Counted from the first letter of the stretch, positions 42,091 through 53,718 are shown. The stretch is 64,000 bases of DNA from Puccinia triticina (GCF_026914185.1 NC_070560.1:7183501-7247500); one strand, 5' to 3'. The notes: a model not told the origin generated them from the letters alone. Made by a program: numbers and translations.

Positions 42091-43144
42091 TGTAAGCCCC
42101 CACCCCTTGTGGGGTTTCACAAGTCCTTTAACCTGCTTACATCATCCCCAACTTGCCACAAGTACTTAGACTCGTCTCCTCCCGCTTCTTCCTAGTCAAG
42201 CAGAGAGCTCTCCCTCTCTCCGCTCCAGGTAAGCCAGTCACCCTTTCCCTTTTTCTTTCCTCCTTTCTAGTTGTACTTACAGAGAGAGCTCTCCCTCTCT
42301 CCGCTCTAGAAACTTGCAACAAAGCCCCCCAACTAGAGAATAACGATTTGGACCCGTTGCTAGGTAGCCGGCACTGCCGGCACCCGCCAGGCGGTGCCGG
42401 GTGCCTGTTTTTTTTTGTGAAAAGTGGGGGGGTACCCGGGTACTGCTTGAGGTACTCGCTCAAGTTCCTCCTGATGCGGCAGGGGCTGGAGCCCTTGCCT
42501 AATACATCGCACCCGGCGAGCCGGACTTTGACCATCTCGCCAAGAGAAATTCACACCTCTCGGCGAGATGAATTTGTACCAGCTCGCGGAGAGGAATGCA
42601 TCCCTCCCGGCGAGCTGGACTTTGACCAGCTCGCCAAGAGAAATCTACACCTCTCGGCGAGAAATCCATCTCGCCAAGGGGTGTGTCTCTTGGTGAGCTG
42701 GTCAAAGTGCCGCTCGCCGAGAGGAATATACACCTCCTGGCGAGCTGAATTTTTACACCAGCTCGCCAAGAGTGTTATTCCCGGTGAGCTGGTAAAATTC
42801 CAGTCCGCCGAGAGGTGTGTATTCATCTAGGCAAGCTGGACTTGACCAGCTCGCCAAGAGATATACCTCTTGGCAAGCTGGACTTTGGGGAATTGGTGTC
42901 CCCAGTCCCGTACGCCAAGTATGTGAAAAAAAGGCACAAAGTACCGCCGGTACCCGCCCCAAGAACCGCTGGTACCCGCCAGGCAGTGCTGGGTGCGGTA
43001 CTTGGTCCCTGCTTTGGGAAAAAAATGTACCCGGTACCTGGGTCCAAATTGTTATTCTCTACCCCCGACGTTGGAACTAGAACATTTCATGGCCCTTGTG
43101 CCCCTTTGACGACGCTCAGTGAAGGACTCAATAGAGTCCTTACA
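42091..43144 (+). mobile_element. Solo LTR, interrupted by a MITE
   Basis: Begins TGTAAGCCCCCACC and ends GTCCTTACA, flanked by perfect CTTTG duplications. It carries two CTCTCCCTCTCTCCGCTC blocks laid out as in the LTRs at 21411 and 24239, so it is a diverged relative. Without the nested element its length is about 320 bp. Internal region and partner LTR are lost, as after LTR-LTR recombination. Confidence 0.88.
42334..43061. mobile_element. Palindrome-array hAT-like MITE A, 728 bp
   Basis: Ends TAGAGAATAACGATTTGGAC and (right, reverse complement) TAGAGAATAACAATTTGGAC, with 8-bp duplications CCCCCAAC / CCCCCGAC (42326-42333, 43062-43069). Subterminal GGCGGTGCCGGGTGC and GGTACCCGGGTAC boxes resemble those of hAT-1. 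The middle (about 42530-42900) is an array of near-palindromes built on CTCTCGGCGAG and CTCGCCAAGAG joined by CTGGACTTTGACCAG. No coding capacity. Confidence 0.88.
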
Positions 43145-43248
43145 CTTTGAGTCTGGTTTGAATAGGGGGTTTCATTGGTGGTACAAAAGCCAGGCATGCA
43201 GGAGGGTACCAAGATCCATGTGCAGTGATTGATGGGCGGAGTTCCCAG

Positions 43249-43279
43249 CCAGGTGCTCAGACCGAGCCTGAGCACCTGG
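43249..43279. other. Perfect 12-bp-stem hairpin
   Basis: CCAGGTGCTCAG and CTGAGCACCTGG separated by 7 nt. Isolated; role unknown. Confidence 0.6.
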
Positions 43280-43309
43280 CAAGAACCAACGGTGGGCCGG
43301 CTACAAAAA

Positions 43310-44180
43310 CCGTGGTGTAACAGGGCGCAAAAAAGCGCCTGCTATGCTGCGCTACAGTGCGTTTGAGCGGGTTTTTGGCCTATTTTGCGGCTGAAAGCGC
43401 TGTGGCGTAGCGGCGTTAGCGCGGCGCTAACACTACAGGAAAATATGGCTACTTTCATTACCGCTACACTCACAATAAGAGGCCTTGAAGCATAGTGTAG
43501 TGGAGCGGCCCACCATTGCAAGAAACTATTCAATGGGTTGTTATAGTTCTCAGGACTGAGGATCTCTCTTCCCCCATCTGCTCTCACTGTCCATCACTTT
43601 CAGCACTTCCTTCTCCTCAACAACAAAAGCAAAAAAAAAAAAAATCCTGACCACCCACCCATTGAATATTATTAGTTTACATTGAATTAGAAATCATGAA
43701 TGAGGGGGGAATGTGTTTGCAATTCCAAAAAAAAAGGGGGGGGAGAAGAGAGGTTGAAATAATGGTTTTCTTGCCCTAAAACTTTTAGTTTCATATCTTT
43801 TTATTCCTCCTCTCTCAATAGGGAGAACAAAAACTCTAGTCTGATTGAGGTTTTGTGTTCTCCCCCAGGCAACACGCTACCAGTGGGAAAAAGAGAAAAA
43901 ACAATGTCAGTCTCTTCCTGCACTTGGGTAGTTTCCCCACCTATCATAGAGATGTCTCATTGCATTCATAAAACACGCTTGTCAGCGGTACAGTTCACAA
44001 AGCGCAGTGTCAGGTCTCAATCAAAACAAACAGCAAAGTTGGTCAGTTCAAAAGTCATTTCCCCACCTGCCAAGATCTCACCAGTGGATTGCTGAGACCC
44101 CCTCCCCTCCTTTGCCGTTCTTGAAAGACCAACCATGTCTGATCAAAACCCTTCAATCCAAAATTCCAATTCCTGGAAGC
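43310..44180. other. Non-coding; MITE-like piece at left
   Basis: 43310-43515 carries GCGCTACAG, TAGCGGCGTTAGCGCG and a right end similar to 39087-39107. The rest has A/G runs and no gene. Confidence 0.35.
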
Positions 44181-44187
44181 ACTGAGG

Positions 44188-44336
44188 GCATTTGCCAGGC
44201 ATTTTCAGGCATTTTTCAGGCATTTGCCAGGCATTGCCAGGCATTTGCCAGGCATTGCCAGGCATTTGCCAGGCATTGCCAGGCATTTGCCAGGCATTTT
44301 CCAGTAATTGCCAGGCATTTTCCAGGCATTTCCAGA
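44188..44336. repeat. CAGGCATTTGC minisatellite, tract 1
   Basis: Roughly a dozen units of 9-11 bp (CCAGGCATTTG, CCAGGCATTG). Same unit and orientation as 45196-45531. The ORFs across it are repeat artefacts. Confidence 0.9.
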
Positions 44337-45195
44337 AACAGTGTGTCCACTGCGCTGTGTTTAGTTCAGCACAGTGATTTTGTGGGTTGATGCTGTAGGG
44401 GTTTGCACAACAAGTCATGTATATAGTTACGAGTTGTAGGGGGATTTGAAGCCCATGGGGGAATTAGAAATTCTGATTATCAATTACTATCTTGCTCTAC
44501 AGGTTATGAGCCTTTGCAAATAGGATCTCAAGACTCTACAAAAATTCTCCCTTAGAACCCAATTCCAACTCTATTTGCTACATGCAGCAGACAGATCACT
44601 GCGCTACCCAATTTTTGATTTCCCAGGAAAAAAACGTGAATTGTAGTGCGCTAAATCAGCGGTCATGTAAACTAGCAATGTACCACTGATTTTTAGCGTT
44701 AGCACAGCGTAATTCCGCGAACAAAGCGTTCAGCGTGGTGGTTTACTGCTGCTTTTCTACTTACAAGGAGAAAACACACTGGGAAAAAAGTGGATAGGCG
44801 GAAGCTTTGAGCAGACAGCAAGCATGCTGCGCACCCACAACGTGGTTGCTATCCGCTGATTTAGCGGGTAGCAACCACATGGCAGGCAATGCTGCGGACC
44901 TGCTACATGGTTTCTACCCGGTGATTTGGCGGTTAGCAACCATGTAGTGGGCATGTAGCTGCGTGTAGTGGGGTTTTGATATTGCTTTGCTTTTATCCAG
45001 TGAAAGCAGAAATTTTTCTGCTGTGCTTTCGCTCAATGCCCTGTGAGGGTAGTGGTCAATTGCTGAGTGTAGAGAGTAGCGCAGCTGGGACACCGCTGCA
45101 CTATTACTTTTTTGGTCTGGCCATATAGGCGTCAACCGCTACGCTAAGCTAAATGTCCACTTTTTTTTAGCTTAGCGCGGCGGATACACTGTTGT
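44337..45195. mobile_element. Candidate element inserted in the minisatellite
   Basis: The two minisatellite tracts flank this segment in the same orientation. Its edges are roughly inverted: AACAGTGTGTCCACTGCGCT at the left and, reading the right edge inward, AACAGTGTATCCGCCGCGCT. It contains GCTAAATCAGCGG/CCGCTGATTTAGC words. A copia-type primer-binding motif (CA-GGTTATGAGCC at 44500-44512) lies inside. Target duplications cannot be read because the target is repetitive. Confidence 0.5.
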
Positions 45196-45531
45196 TGCCA
45201 GGCATTTCCAGGCATTTGCCAGGCATTGCCAGGCATTTGACAGCCATTTGCCAGGCATTGCCAGGTATTTGCCAGGCATTTCCAGGTATTTTCCAGGCAT
45301 TGCCAGGTATTTGCCAGGCATTGCCAGGCATTTGCCAGGCATTTGCCAGGCATTTGCCAGGCATTTGCCAGGCATTTGCCAGGCATTTGCCAGGCATTTG
45401 CCAGGCATTTGCCAGGCATTTGCCAGGCATTTGCCAGGCATTTGCCAGGCATTTGCCAGGCATTTGCCAGGCATTTGCCAGGCATTTGCCAGGCATTTGC
45501 CAGGCATTTGCCAGGCATTTGCCAGGCATTG
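45196..45531. repeat. CAGGCATTTGC minisatellite, tract 2
   Basis: 11-bp unit GGCATTTGCCA, perfectly repeated over about 220 bp (45310-45530) with variant units (CCAGGTATT, TTTCCAGG) at the left. Open frames of about 120 codons on both strands result from the 11-bp period. Confidence 0.95.
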
Positions 45532-46190
45532 CTAAGAGAAGAATTAGGAAATTTATTTTAGCATCTATAGCGCTTATACTTGTCTTGTCCTTATGGACTG
45601 TTTAAGCTGCTTATAGCTAGCCTCTCCAATAGAATTCTATCAGAGGTTATATCAAAGATATTTCTAACATATTTTGGTTTCTTCCTGGCTATGATTGCAC
45701 GGTTGGGTTATTACCAAAAAAACCAAGAGTAAATTTTTATAGTATTTGTGTTTGTAGGAATATTCATTATGGATAGTAAAAATGGAAAGTGATTTGGAAA
45801 GGATATTTATAAGAGGGGACTATCCTATAGCCTTTTGTAAGGTTAGAGAGTTTAAACTTACAGAGGAAGTACCTGGTAGCAATATCTCTATTGAGTACAA
45901 TGGCTTAACAAGTTCTAACGGATCCGAGAAAAGGGTCACAAGATATTCATATCAATTATTCTCCTGTTCTGATTGCTAAGGTAGAGTAAAGAAGATACTA
46001 GATAAAAGATTCTGATACTTGAGTACTAAAATTTAGCAGTCTAGTACAGACTCATCCTGAGTGGTATGTTACTTTTTGTTTACAATTTTGGGTAGGAAGT
46101 TGAGTAAAATTATTGATCTGTTTTTTCTCTGAGGGGGAGAAGAGAATCTCTCCAACTATTTCAAAGAGAAAAATATTCTCTCTTCTTTGG
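45532..46190. other. AT-rich island with short membrane-like frames
   Basis: Frames such as IRKFILASIALILVLSLWTV (about 45540-45603) and FLTYFGFFLAMIARLGYY (about 45660-45715), and a 65-codon frame at 45782-45979, are AT-rich and hydrophobic, unlike their neighbours. An organelle-derived fragment is conceivable. No mitochondrial gene was recognised. Confidence 0.25.
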
Positions 46191-46194
46191 CTTT

Positions 46195-46970
46195 TAGAGA
46201 TCACCGAGTGGACCTGGGTACCTGTGGCGGGTGCGGGTGCCTGCGGTCATTTTGGGCATATTTAGATACCCGGACTCGGACCCAGCACCCGTAGGGCAGG
46301 TACCGGCGGTACCCGTGGCGTTGAGGATGGTGTAACCTCTTCATGACCAACACAGACCGGTCATCAAGGGTGTACATACCCTCTCAATGCCTGACCTGGG
46401 CCGGGTATCGAGAGGGTGTATGTATACCCTCTTGATGTCCGGTCTGTGCTGGACACCAAGAGGGCATACAGTCTTGATGACCAGCACAGACCGGACATTG
46501 AGAGGGTGTGTGTATACCCTCCCAATGTCCGGTCTGTGCCAGTCATCAAGAGTTTACACCACCCTTGAAACCAGCATAGACCGTCATCAAGGGTGTATAT
46601 ACCCTCTTGGTGCCCGGTCTGGGCCGGATATTGAGAGGGTATGTCTGCATGTGAATTCTCGATGTCAGGTCTGGGCTGGACATCAAGAGTGTATGCCCTC
46701 TTGGTGTCCAGCACATACCGGACATCAAGAGGGCATACATACACCCTCCCGATGTCCGCTCTGTGCCGGACATCAAGAGTGTATGCCCTCTTGGCGTCCA
46801 GCATGTGCTGGACACCAAGAGGGTTAGGTTAGCGGGGGCCATGATTGTGCTGCAAAAGGTCGTCCGCGACTGCTTGTCTCCAGACCTTTTGCAGCGGGTA
46901 CCTGGACGGGTACCCACCATCCAAAATTTACCTACCTGGACCCGCACACGGCACCCGCGGTCAATCTCTA
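46195..46970. mobile_element. Palindrome-array hAT-like MITE B, 776 bp
   Basis: Ends TAGAGATCACCG and (right, reverse complement) TAGAGATTGACCG, with an 8-bp duplication bearing one mismatch, TTGGCTTT / CTGGCTTT (46187-46194, 46971-46978). Subterminal GGTACC and GGGTGCGGGTGCC boxes as in hAT-1 and MITE A. The middle (about 46340-46825) is an array of near-palindromes of the type CCCTCTTGATGTCCGG ... CCGGACATCAAGAGGG. No coding capacity; ORFs on both strands are palindrome artefacts. Confidence 0.85.
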
Positions 46971-46978
46971 CTGGCTTT

Positions 46979-47290
46979 GTTTGTGATCTTCTCATCAACA
47001 TGCATGTCAAAGTTTTTCTTCACTATTTGCTTTCTTTGTTTGTTAATTCTTGATTATCATTTCTACAGCTTATGGTTGTTCTTACCTTAAGCATGTATGC
47101 ATTATTCTGTTTTCTTGCGCTCCATAGCACTGATCTATCACATAGCTTATCATTACACATTCTTTAGCTCTACGCTCTGTGCTCTGCGTTTACATTTAAT
47201 TAGAAGAGTTTAATCTCTGCGCCTGCACATCTTATACAATTTTATATTATATTAGTAGTTATGATATTTTGCAACCCTCTTGGACGTTCT
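46979..47290. other. AT-rich spacer, no feature
   Basis: No gene or repeat recognised between MITE B and the third array copy. Confidence 0.4.
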
Positions 47291-47412
47291 AAATGTCTCA
47301 AGGGTTGACACCACCAGTACCCGCGTCTTTTTTACCAAAATCAGGTACCCGGCACCGCCGGGCGGGTACCAGAGGTACCCGCCGGGGTTTTTTCAATCAA
47401 ACCTCACTCTCA
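47291..47412. other. hAT-like subterminal boxes next to third array copy
   Basis: GGTACCCGGCACCGCC, GCGGGTACC and GTACCCGCCGGGG occur here, as at the ends of hAT-1. It could be the left end of an element that contains the array to the right, but no matching right end was found. Confidence 0.4.
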
Positions 47413-48600
47413 CAATGGTTTCACCGTTGCTGCTCGGCGGGCAGCACATCGCTGTACCTGCTCGGCGAGCAGCACATGCCTGTACCTGCTCGGCAAGCAG
47501 GTACTTGTTCCCGCTTGACTTCGCAGCGGCTACAGGTATCTGCTTGACGAGCAGGTCAACCTGCTTACAAAGCAGGTAAAAGCACCTGCTTGGCGAGCAG
47601 GTCATCATGATGGCCGAGCAGGTAGAGGTACCTGCTCGGCAAGCTTTTACCTTCTCGGCGAGTAGGTCAACCTGCTGGCCGAGCCGGAGCAGCACTGTAC
47701 CTGCTCGGCGACCAGGTCATCCTGATGTCCGAGCAGGTAAAAGTACCCTCTCGGCGAGCTTTTACCTGCTCGGCGAGTAGGTCAACCTGCTCGCCGAGCA
47801 GGTGCTCAGGTGCCTGGCGACAAGGCACTGTTACCTGCCTGGCCAGCAGGTTGACCTGCTCGCTGACCAGGTAGCTGAACCTGCTCGGCCAGCAGCTTGG
47901 CAGGTTGACCTACTGGCGAAGCAGGTATAAGTATCTGCTCGGCAAGCAGGCTGACCTGCTCGCCAAGGAGGTACCTCTAAGTGATCGGCCAGCACTGCTC
48001 GCCAGTCTGAGCAGTCTGCTTGGACCGGCAAGTCGACGTCTTGGACCAGCAAGCAGGCTCCGGCCACTGTGGTTCGACGTGCTAACTGCCGGAGGGCTCC
48101 TCCCCGGGAAAGTAATCCGGGGAGGGTAACTTCTCCCCGGAGAGGTTCTCTTGACCAGTTTGATTTCGTCGGATGAGCTAACAACCGATGATTCAAAATC
48201 ATCGGCTGTTGACCCACCGATGATTCGAAATCATCGGTGAGTTAACAGCCGATATTCATTTTGCTCGGTGGGTCCGCAACCGAGCTTTCATGTGATCGGT
48301 TATGAATGACCGATCATATGAAAGCTCGGTTGAACTGTCAACCGAGCTTCCATTGCTCGATTGGTGGCGGCTGAGGTTAACTCGGCTGGCCACTGATCGA
48401 GGAATTCAATTCCTCGGCCAGACAGCCTGCCGATTTTGGCTTGGCCGCGGAGCAGCCGAGTTTGAATCGGGTGGCAAAACCCTTGGGTTACTGTCCCCCA
48501 ATGTCAATTCGGATGCGGATTGCATCGGATGCGCGCAACCAATGTTAAATCGGTTGTGTGCATCCCAGACTAACAGGGATGCACGCATCCGATGCTTATA
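47413..48600. repeat. Third, single-armed copy of the palindrome-array domain
   Basis: Collinear with the left arm from about 1887 to 3452: CTGCTCGG array (to about 48010), CCGGGGAG hairpin, TCGG/CCGA hairpin tract and the central spacer. About 450 bp of array units present in the left arm (about 2190-2640) are missing here. At 48575 it continues GGATGCACGCATCCGATGC instead of folding back. This shows the unit before inversion-duplication. Confidence 0.88.
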
Positions 48601-49971
48601 TGCTGGCAGTGTATGTACTCCATTACCTTGAGCCCCTAAACCTAAACCACTTGATTCACTAGCCCCTTCTCACCTGTTTCAGATACATAACCAAAATGGA
48701 ACCCCCGCCCAATCCTGCCCCCAGCGTTATACTCCGACCGGACGCAAACGGTAATTGGCCTATGCCAGGACCCAAAGAGTGGCACACGATTCAAGACAAG
48801 TATCAACCGGATCTCGCGAGAGGCCCGATCACGCCGAATCCGGCCATAGGACCGACCCCACCGACCCCACTGGCCCATCTACACGCATCACACACCCTGT
48901 TAGCACCCGGATACCCACAACAAGCCGGATTTCCCCAGCCCGGCCCAATCCATTACCCGCCAGGCAGTAAGTCCACATGTCCCTAACCCCTCCCCCCCCT
49001 CCTCATTATTTGAATACTCAAGCACGACACCCCAACCCCCCCCCACCCGACAGGGCCCCCATGTCCAAACTGATTCAGGTGGGGCAGGACCCATCCGCCA
49101 TACACCAGCTCACCACAGCCCGGCTCCCTACCACACACAAGGACGCCCAGATAGCACCCCCACCGCACCCCGCGCACAAGCGCCGCACCCGCCCCCCCAA
49201 CCGATCCTTGCATCAATCAGCGGCTCGCCGGCCCCGGGAGGCCCAGCCCTCCATCAGCCACCGCCACTCACCAGCAGCCCGGTCCCATCTGAACGCCGCC
49301 CCTCAACTGCTGCAAGTTTGCAGTCTGGCCGATCCGACTTATCTTCAGCAGCGGTTTGGCCAGACACGCTTTCCTTTGTAAGGGAGTATGTCGGGATACT
49401 TCGGGCTAACATGAGCAACTCCAAGGACTTCATTTGGGTTGCAACACCTATGTTTGATGTAAGTCCAATCTATCCACCCCCCCTGAGCAGACACTAATTC
49501 TCCCGTTCCCGCAAGATCCCCAATCACGAAAAATGGCCGGCGGCCATGGTCTTAATCCTTGCCGGCATATACCACATGCAAGGTGAAATCCTCAGCAAGT
49601 TTGGCGCCGTCGAAAACATGCAAGCCGACTTAGTCAGCAGGATCGTGGCGGAGCTGAAACCCCAGGCCGAGGACGGGGCCCTGGTTCCCAGCAAAGCCAA
49701 AGCGGGTGCGAGCGCCGAGACGCTCAAGGGGCTTGTACGTAACAACCTCCGAATCATCTTACTCAATGGGACCCTTGACGCTTATGGACGGGTGGCAAAT
49801 CGCAAGCTAGCGGGGGCCGCCACCCCCTTTTTGGCCATCAAAGTAAGTCTAAGTCTTCCTATGGTCGCCCTAACCCGGGAATCAGCGCTAATCAAATGAG
49901 TTTCAGGCCTTGGTCAAGACCCAGGATGAAAAGTTCCTTGCCCAGTTCCCGCCGGACTATGTAGACAATGC

Positions 49972-49978
49972 CGCCTGG
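49972..49978. repeat. Left target duplication of hAT-2
   Basis: CGCCTGG, identical to 54139-54145. The same 7-bp length is seen for the related MITE at 39256. Confidence 0.88.
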
Positions 49979-50510
49979 CAAGGGTGAAGCGCTGCGCTTC
50001 GCTACAGAAAGCGCATGGTTTAGCGAAGCGCAGCGGGCCCGCGCTACGGCCCCAGCGTAATTAGCGCAAGTGCAAGCGGCAGTCCGCTGCGCTTGTGCTA
50101 AGCTTAGCGATTCCGCGCTTCTCTCCCAGAGCCTTCAGCGCAAGCGCAGCGGATCTGCGCTGCGCTTGCGCTATTCCCCAGTGCAAACAGCGCCAAACCC
50201 GCTTGTTTGGGCGCTTGCATGCGCTTTGTAGCGCCATAGGCCGCTGCGAAGCGGCACAAGCGCTGCGCTGCGCAGGAGAGGGCTCAGCACCAAGTGGCTT
50301 GCCCACAAGTCCAACCTTGTCACCAGTGCCTTCCGCAGTACTCCCTTGCCCATCAAGATAACTCCGACCGGGCAGATGTGTTGCCCCAGCAGCCACTCTA
50401 AATTTCCCTGCGTCAACCACTTACATACATAACCTCGAGTAATATTTCACACCATCACAACTTAGACGCTGCCTCAAATATTTTCAACCCCTGTCCGTTT
50501 ACGTGCGAGA

Positions 50511-53500
50511 ATGTCTATCTCCGAAGAAGTTCCCTCGACTCCCCCCAACATTTGTGACCCTTCTCCCACGGTATCACAGTCTGCCCACAGGGAATCCAGC
50601 CAAATCCGAACCCCTGTTGTAAAGCCTGGCTATGTCCGTACCAATGGTGATTCCCGTCGCGCTCTTGTTGCCCATGTCCCACCCAACCAAACCCAAATAT
50701 CAGCTCAGCGTGACAATTGTATCGAAGTTGAAAGCGACCCAGAAGTGGAAAATGCACCCGAGAGCAACAGGAGCAGTGATGAGTTAGTGCGGAAGAAATC
50801 AAAAGTCAGTTCTATTTCTCTTTTGGATCCTCAATGCTTTTCATCAATCACATGAATATCAAACTGGTGGGTTGGTTCAATTAACAATCACATCCGCAGG
50901 CAATAAATCATATCACTCAATCCTCCGCGCGCACCGGCCAAGAGGTCATCATCGACATTGCGCAGGACTCGGACGATGAAAATCTGAAAGTCAAGTCCAA
51001 GAAAAAATCAAAAGACGGGTTTGATCATCCAAGAAGCTATTTTTACTCACCGGGGACTGGTCCGAAACAGGTTAGTGTTCAGCAATAAGTTACGTGGGGA
51101 ATGATGTGCTGAAACTATGATTCTCAATCTCAGTCCCCCCAATCTTCTGCTTGGGCCTGTCGATGGTGCCCAAGTGAATACTTGGCCCAGAACCGATCCA
51201 ACTACAACCTCAAGAGTCACCGCGACGGTGCCAACTACAAAGGCTTGGTGCGATCTGCCTGTCCCGGACGGGCCAAGGCCATTGCTTCCGGCGCTAAACT
51301 CCCTCCAACTGCGGCTGAGTTGGCTAAAGAAGCAGCAAAGGCTAGTCCAGCAACCACGGGGACTTTATCCGAATATTTATCAAAAGGTTGCTTTGATAAC
51401 GAGACTCTGAACAAGCTCATTGTGATCTGGATTGTCCGCCATTCCCTTCCTTGGTTGAGAATCGAAGACCACCTTATCCGAGTAGCCTTTGATTACGCGG
51501 TCCATAGCTCTCAAATCCAATCTCGAATCTGGGCTGCGATGCAAGCACACAAGCTATATGTTGAGCAACGCTTGCAGGTTGTCAAAGCTATCAAGGTTTG
51601 CATTTTTTTTTGTTTTTTTACTCACTACATCAACATCTATAGCTGACTTCCAGTTGTTGCTATAGGATTCAGACTCAAAAATCAGCATGGTATCGGACGT
51701 TTGGACAACCAAGGGTAGCCACAAGGCTTTTGTAGGTATTTCGTGCTGCTATATCAACAAAGACTGGGCCTTTGTGTCGCAGTATCTTGCCATCAAGTAC
51801 GTTTCTTGGCACCATAACGGGATTTACCTGGCGGCTCCTTTCGCGAACTGTTTGATAAAACACGGGTTACACAAACAGATAAGTACTTTTAATTTCCTCT
51901 TACCCTCAGAGTGAATCTACCAGTTTATTGTCTTTTTGTCATTACGTTCTTGCGCAGACGACCGACTCCGGTAGCAACAACTTTACGATGGCCAGAGAAG
52001 ATGCGACAATCTTCTCCGACGTCGATTCCACCCAATGGGATGTTGAAGCTAATCACCACCGCTGTACATGCCACGTGATCGCTCTCATCCTCGGTGCCGG
52101 ATTGAAGGCCCTCCGGCTTTCTAAACTAATGCTTTGACCCGCAAAAGCCGACCAAGCTTTCCCATCCCTTTCAACAGTAGTTGAGGTGGAAGAAGATACT
52201 GAGGAAGTTGTCGAAATCGTCGAACAGTCTGATGAAGATGAAATTGACCCAGATGATGCCACACCTGGTATACCTGAAGCTGACGATGCCGAAGAGGAGG
52301 AAAGTGGCTTTGGTATTGGATTTACTCTGAAGAAGGTTTGTTTCTCTCTCGACCAAGCCCCACACAAAGTCCCCACATCCTAACTTGCTGGCTTTTACAC
52401 ACAGATCGACTACATTTGTCGGAGAATTGCATCTTCGCCGCAAAAGCAGTCTGAGTGGAAGTCGTGGGCAGCCAAGCTGGGCTATAAGGGTCGCGGCGTG
52501 ATTGGTGGCTACGGAATCCGATGGAACATTGCTTATGAGAGCCGTCAAAGGGCTTATGAGGGTAGAAAAGTAGGCTTGCAAGTAAACTGCAATTGAATTT
52601 TTGCCTCAACTAACCAAAATCAACTCATTTACTAGGTCATCAAACAACTTCTCGAGAATGAAACAGAAAAGTACACAGGTAAATCAGCAAACAAGCATTT
52701 CTTCAAGCAGTACGAGCTGAGCAACCAGGAATGGAGCGACGTGAACAGCTTGAATATTGTTCTGAAGGTCAGCTGCTTCATTGATTATTCATGTCATATT
52801 TGTTTTATTAACTGATCGCTATTCAATACTCAATACTAATAGGACTTCTTGGAAATGACCAAGAGGATGGAAGGTGATCGGCCGCTTTTACCAATGGTTC
52901 TTTATGAATATGCGCGGCTACTCGATACTCTTGAGAAGAGGAAGGCCGCTGCCTACTCGTCCCCTCTGGCGCCAATGTTCGACCCAATGATGAAGCTAAC
53001 AAAGAAGTATATGAAGCTGGCGCTTGAGTGCAACACAGTGGTGCTGGCCACCTTCCTTCACCCGGCGTGGAGGATGATGCTTTTCCAAAAACGATTCGAA
53101 GCCCATGTTGATCACATCACCAACCTTGTCCAGGAAGCATTTGACACTCGGCACGATGAGATCCAAGCCTCCCAACCATCGCCGACACCCCCCAAAGATT
53201 CCTAATCTGACGCAAACAACAACGGAAACAACTCGGACTCAGACTCTGATGGTAAAGAATTTGATTTCTACCCTTCATCCGGCGATACTCCTGAGGTCAA
53301 TACGGAAATAGAACGCTACAACAAGGGGGATTTCCCCATGGATAAGAAAGGCAAAATTTTGGATTGGTGGAAGGTATGCAATTCTATTTTTCATTCATTA
53401 CGCGTTCACATACATCCAGGTCCTGATGCTTGCGAATCTTCTTAGCTACACTGCAAAGACTTTCCAGTCTTGGCATCATTAGCAAGGGATTACCTTGCTT

Positions 53501-53718
53501 GTTCGGCCAGCTCAGCCACAGTCGAAAGGACGTTCTCGGCTGCAGCTGATGTTTGCGCATCCGGGAGGACAGGTCTCGCCACCCAAACGATCGAGAGATG
53601 TATCAGTAGTCATATGTGGCTCCAAAATGGTGTCAAGATGGGAGGCGAGTTTGAAGATTGTCAGAAAGTTATCGATGCATCTATGAAGAACCCAAAGTTC
53701 TCAAAGGCGAGAAAGTAG
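50511..53718 (+). CDS. hAT-2 transposase (BED finger, in-frame stops)
   Basis: Start ATG 50511 (MSISEEVPSTPPN). Exons with GT-AG sites: 50511-50804 (acidic N-terminus); 50900-51070; 51134-51595, containing the BED finger CRWCPSEYLAQNRSNYNLKSH and then TLNKLIVIWIVRHSLPWLRIED; about 51667-51800 (VSDVWTTKGSHKAF); from about 51958 (TTDSGSNNFTMA, then CTCHVIALILGAGLKALRLS, the catalytic core); 52186 region (acidic insert); about 52406-52573; about 52636-52768; 52842-53372; and a last exon from about 53446 with the hAT dimerisation motif CSASSATVERTFSAAADVC. Stop at 53716-53718. In-frame TGA at 52135-52137 and TAA at 53203-53205 interrupt otherwise continuous coding, so this copy is probably dead although its ends are intact. 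The transposase would cut and paste this element and the 39256 MITE. Confidence 0.85.

Noticed and set aside
43249..43279. Rho-independent-type terminator
   Set aside because: The hairpin has no U-run after it, and this terminator class does not apply to nuclear genes of fungi.
45144..45605. Several about 110-137-codon frames
   Set aside because: Pure products of the 11-bp CAGGCATTTGC minisatellite (PGKCLANAWQM repeats).
46364..46827. 146-codon frames on both strands in MITE B
   Set aside because: Artefacts of the palindromic array; no family resemblance and mirror-image composition.
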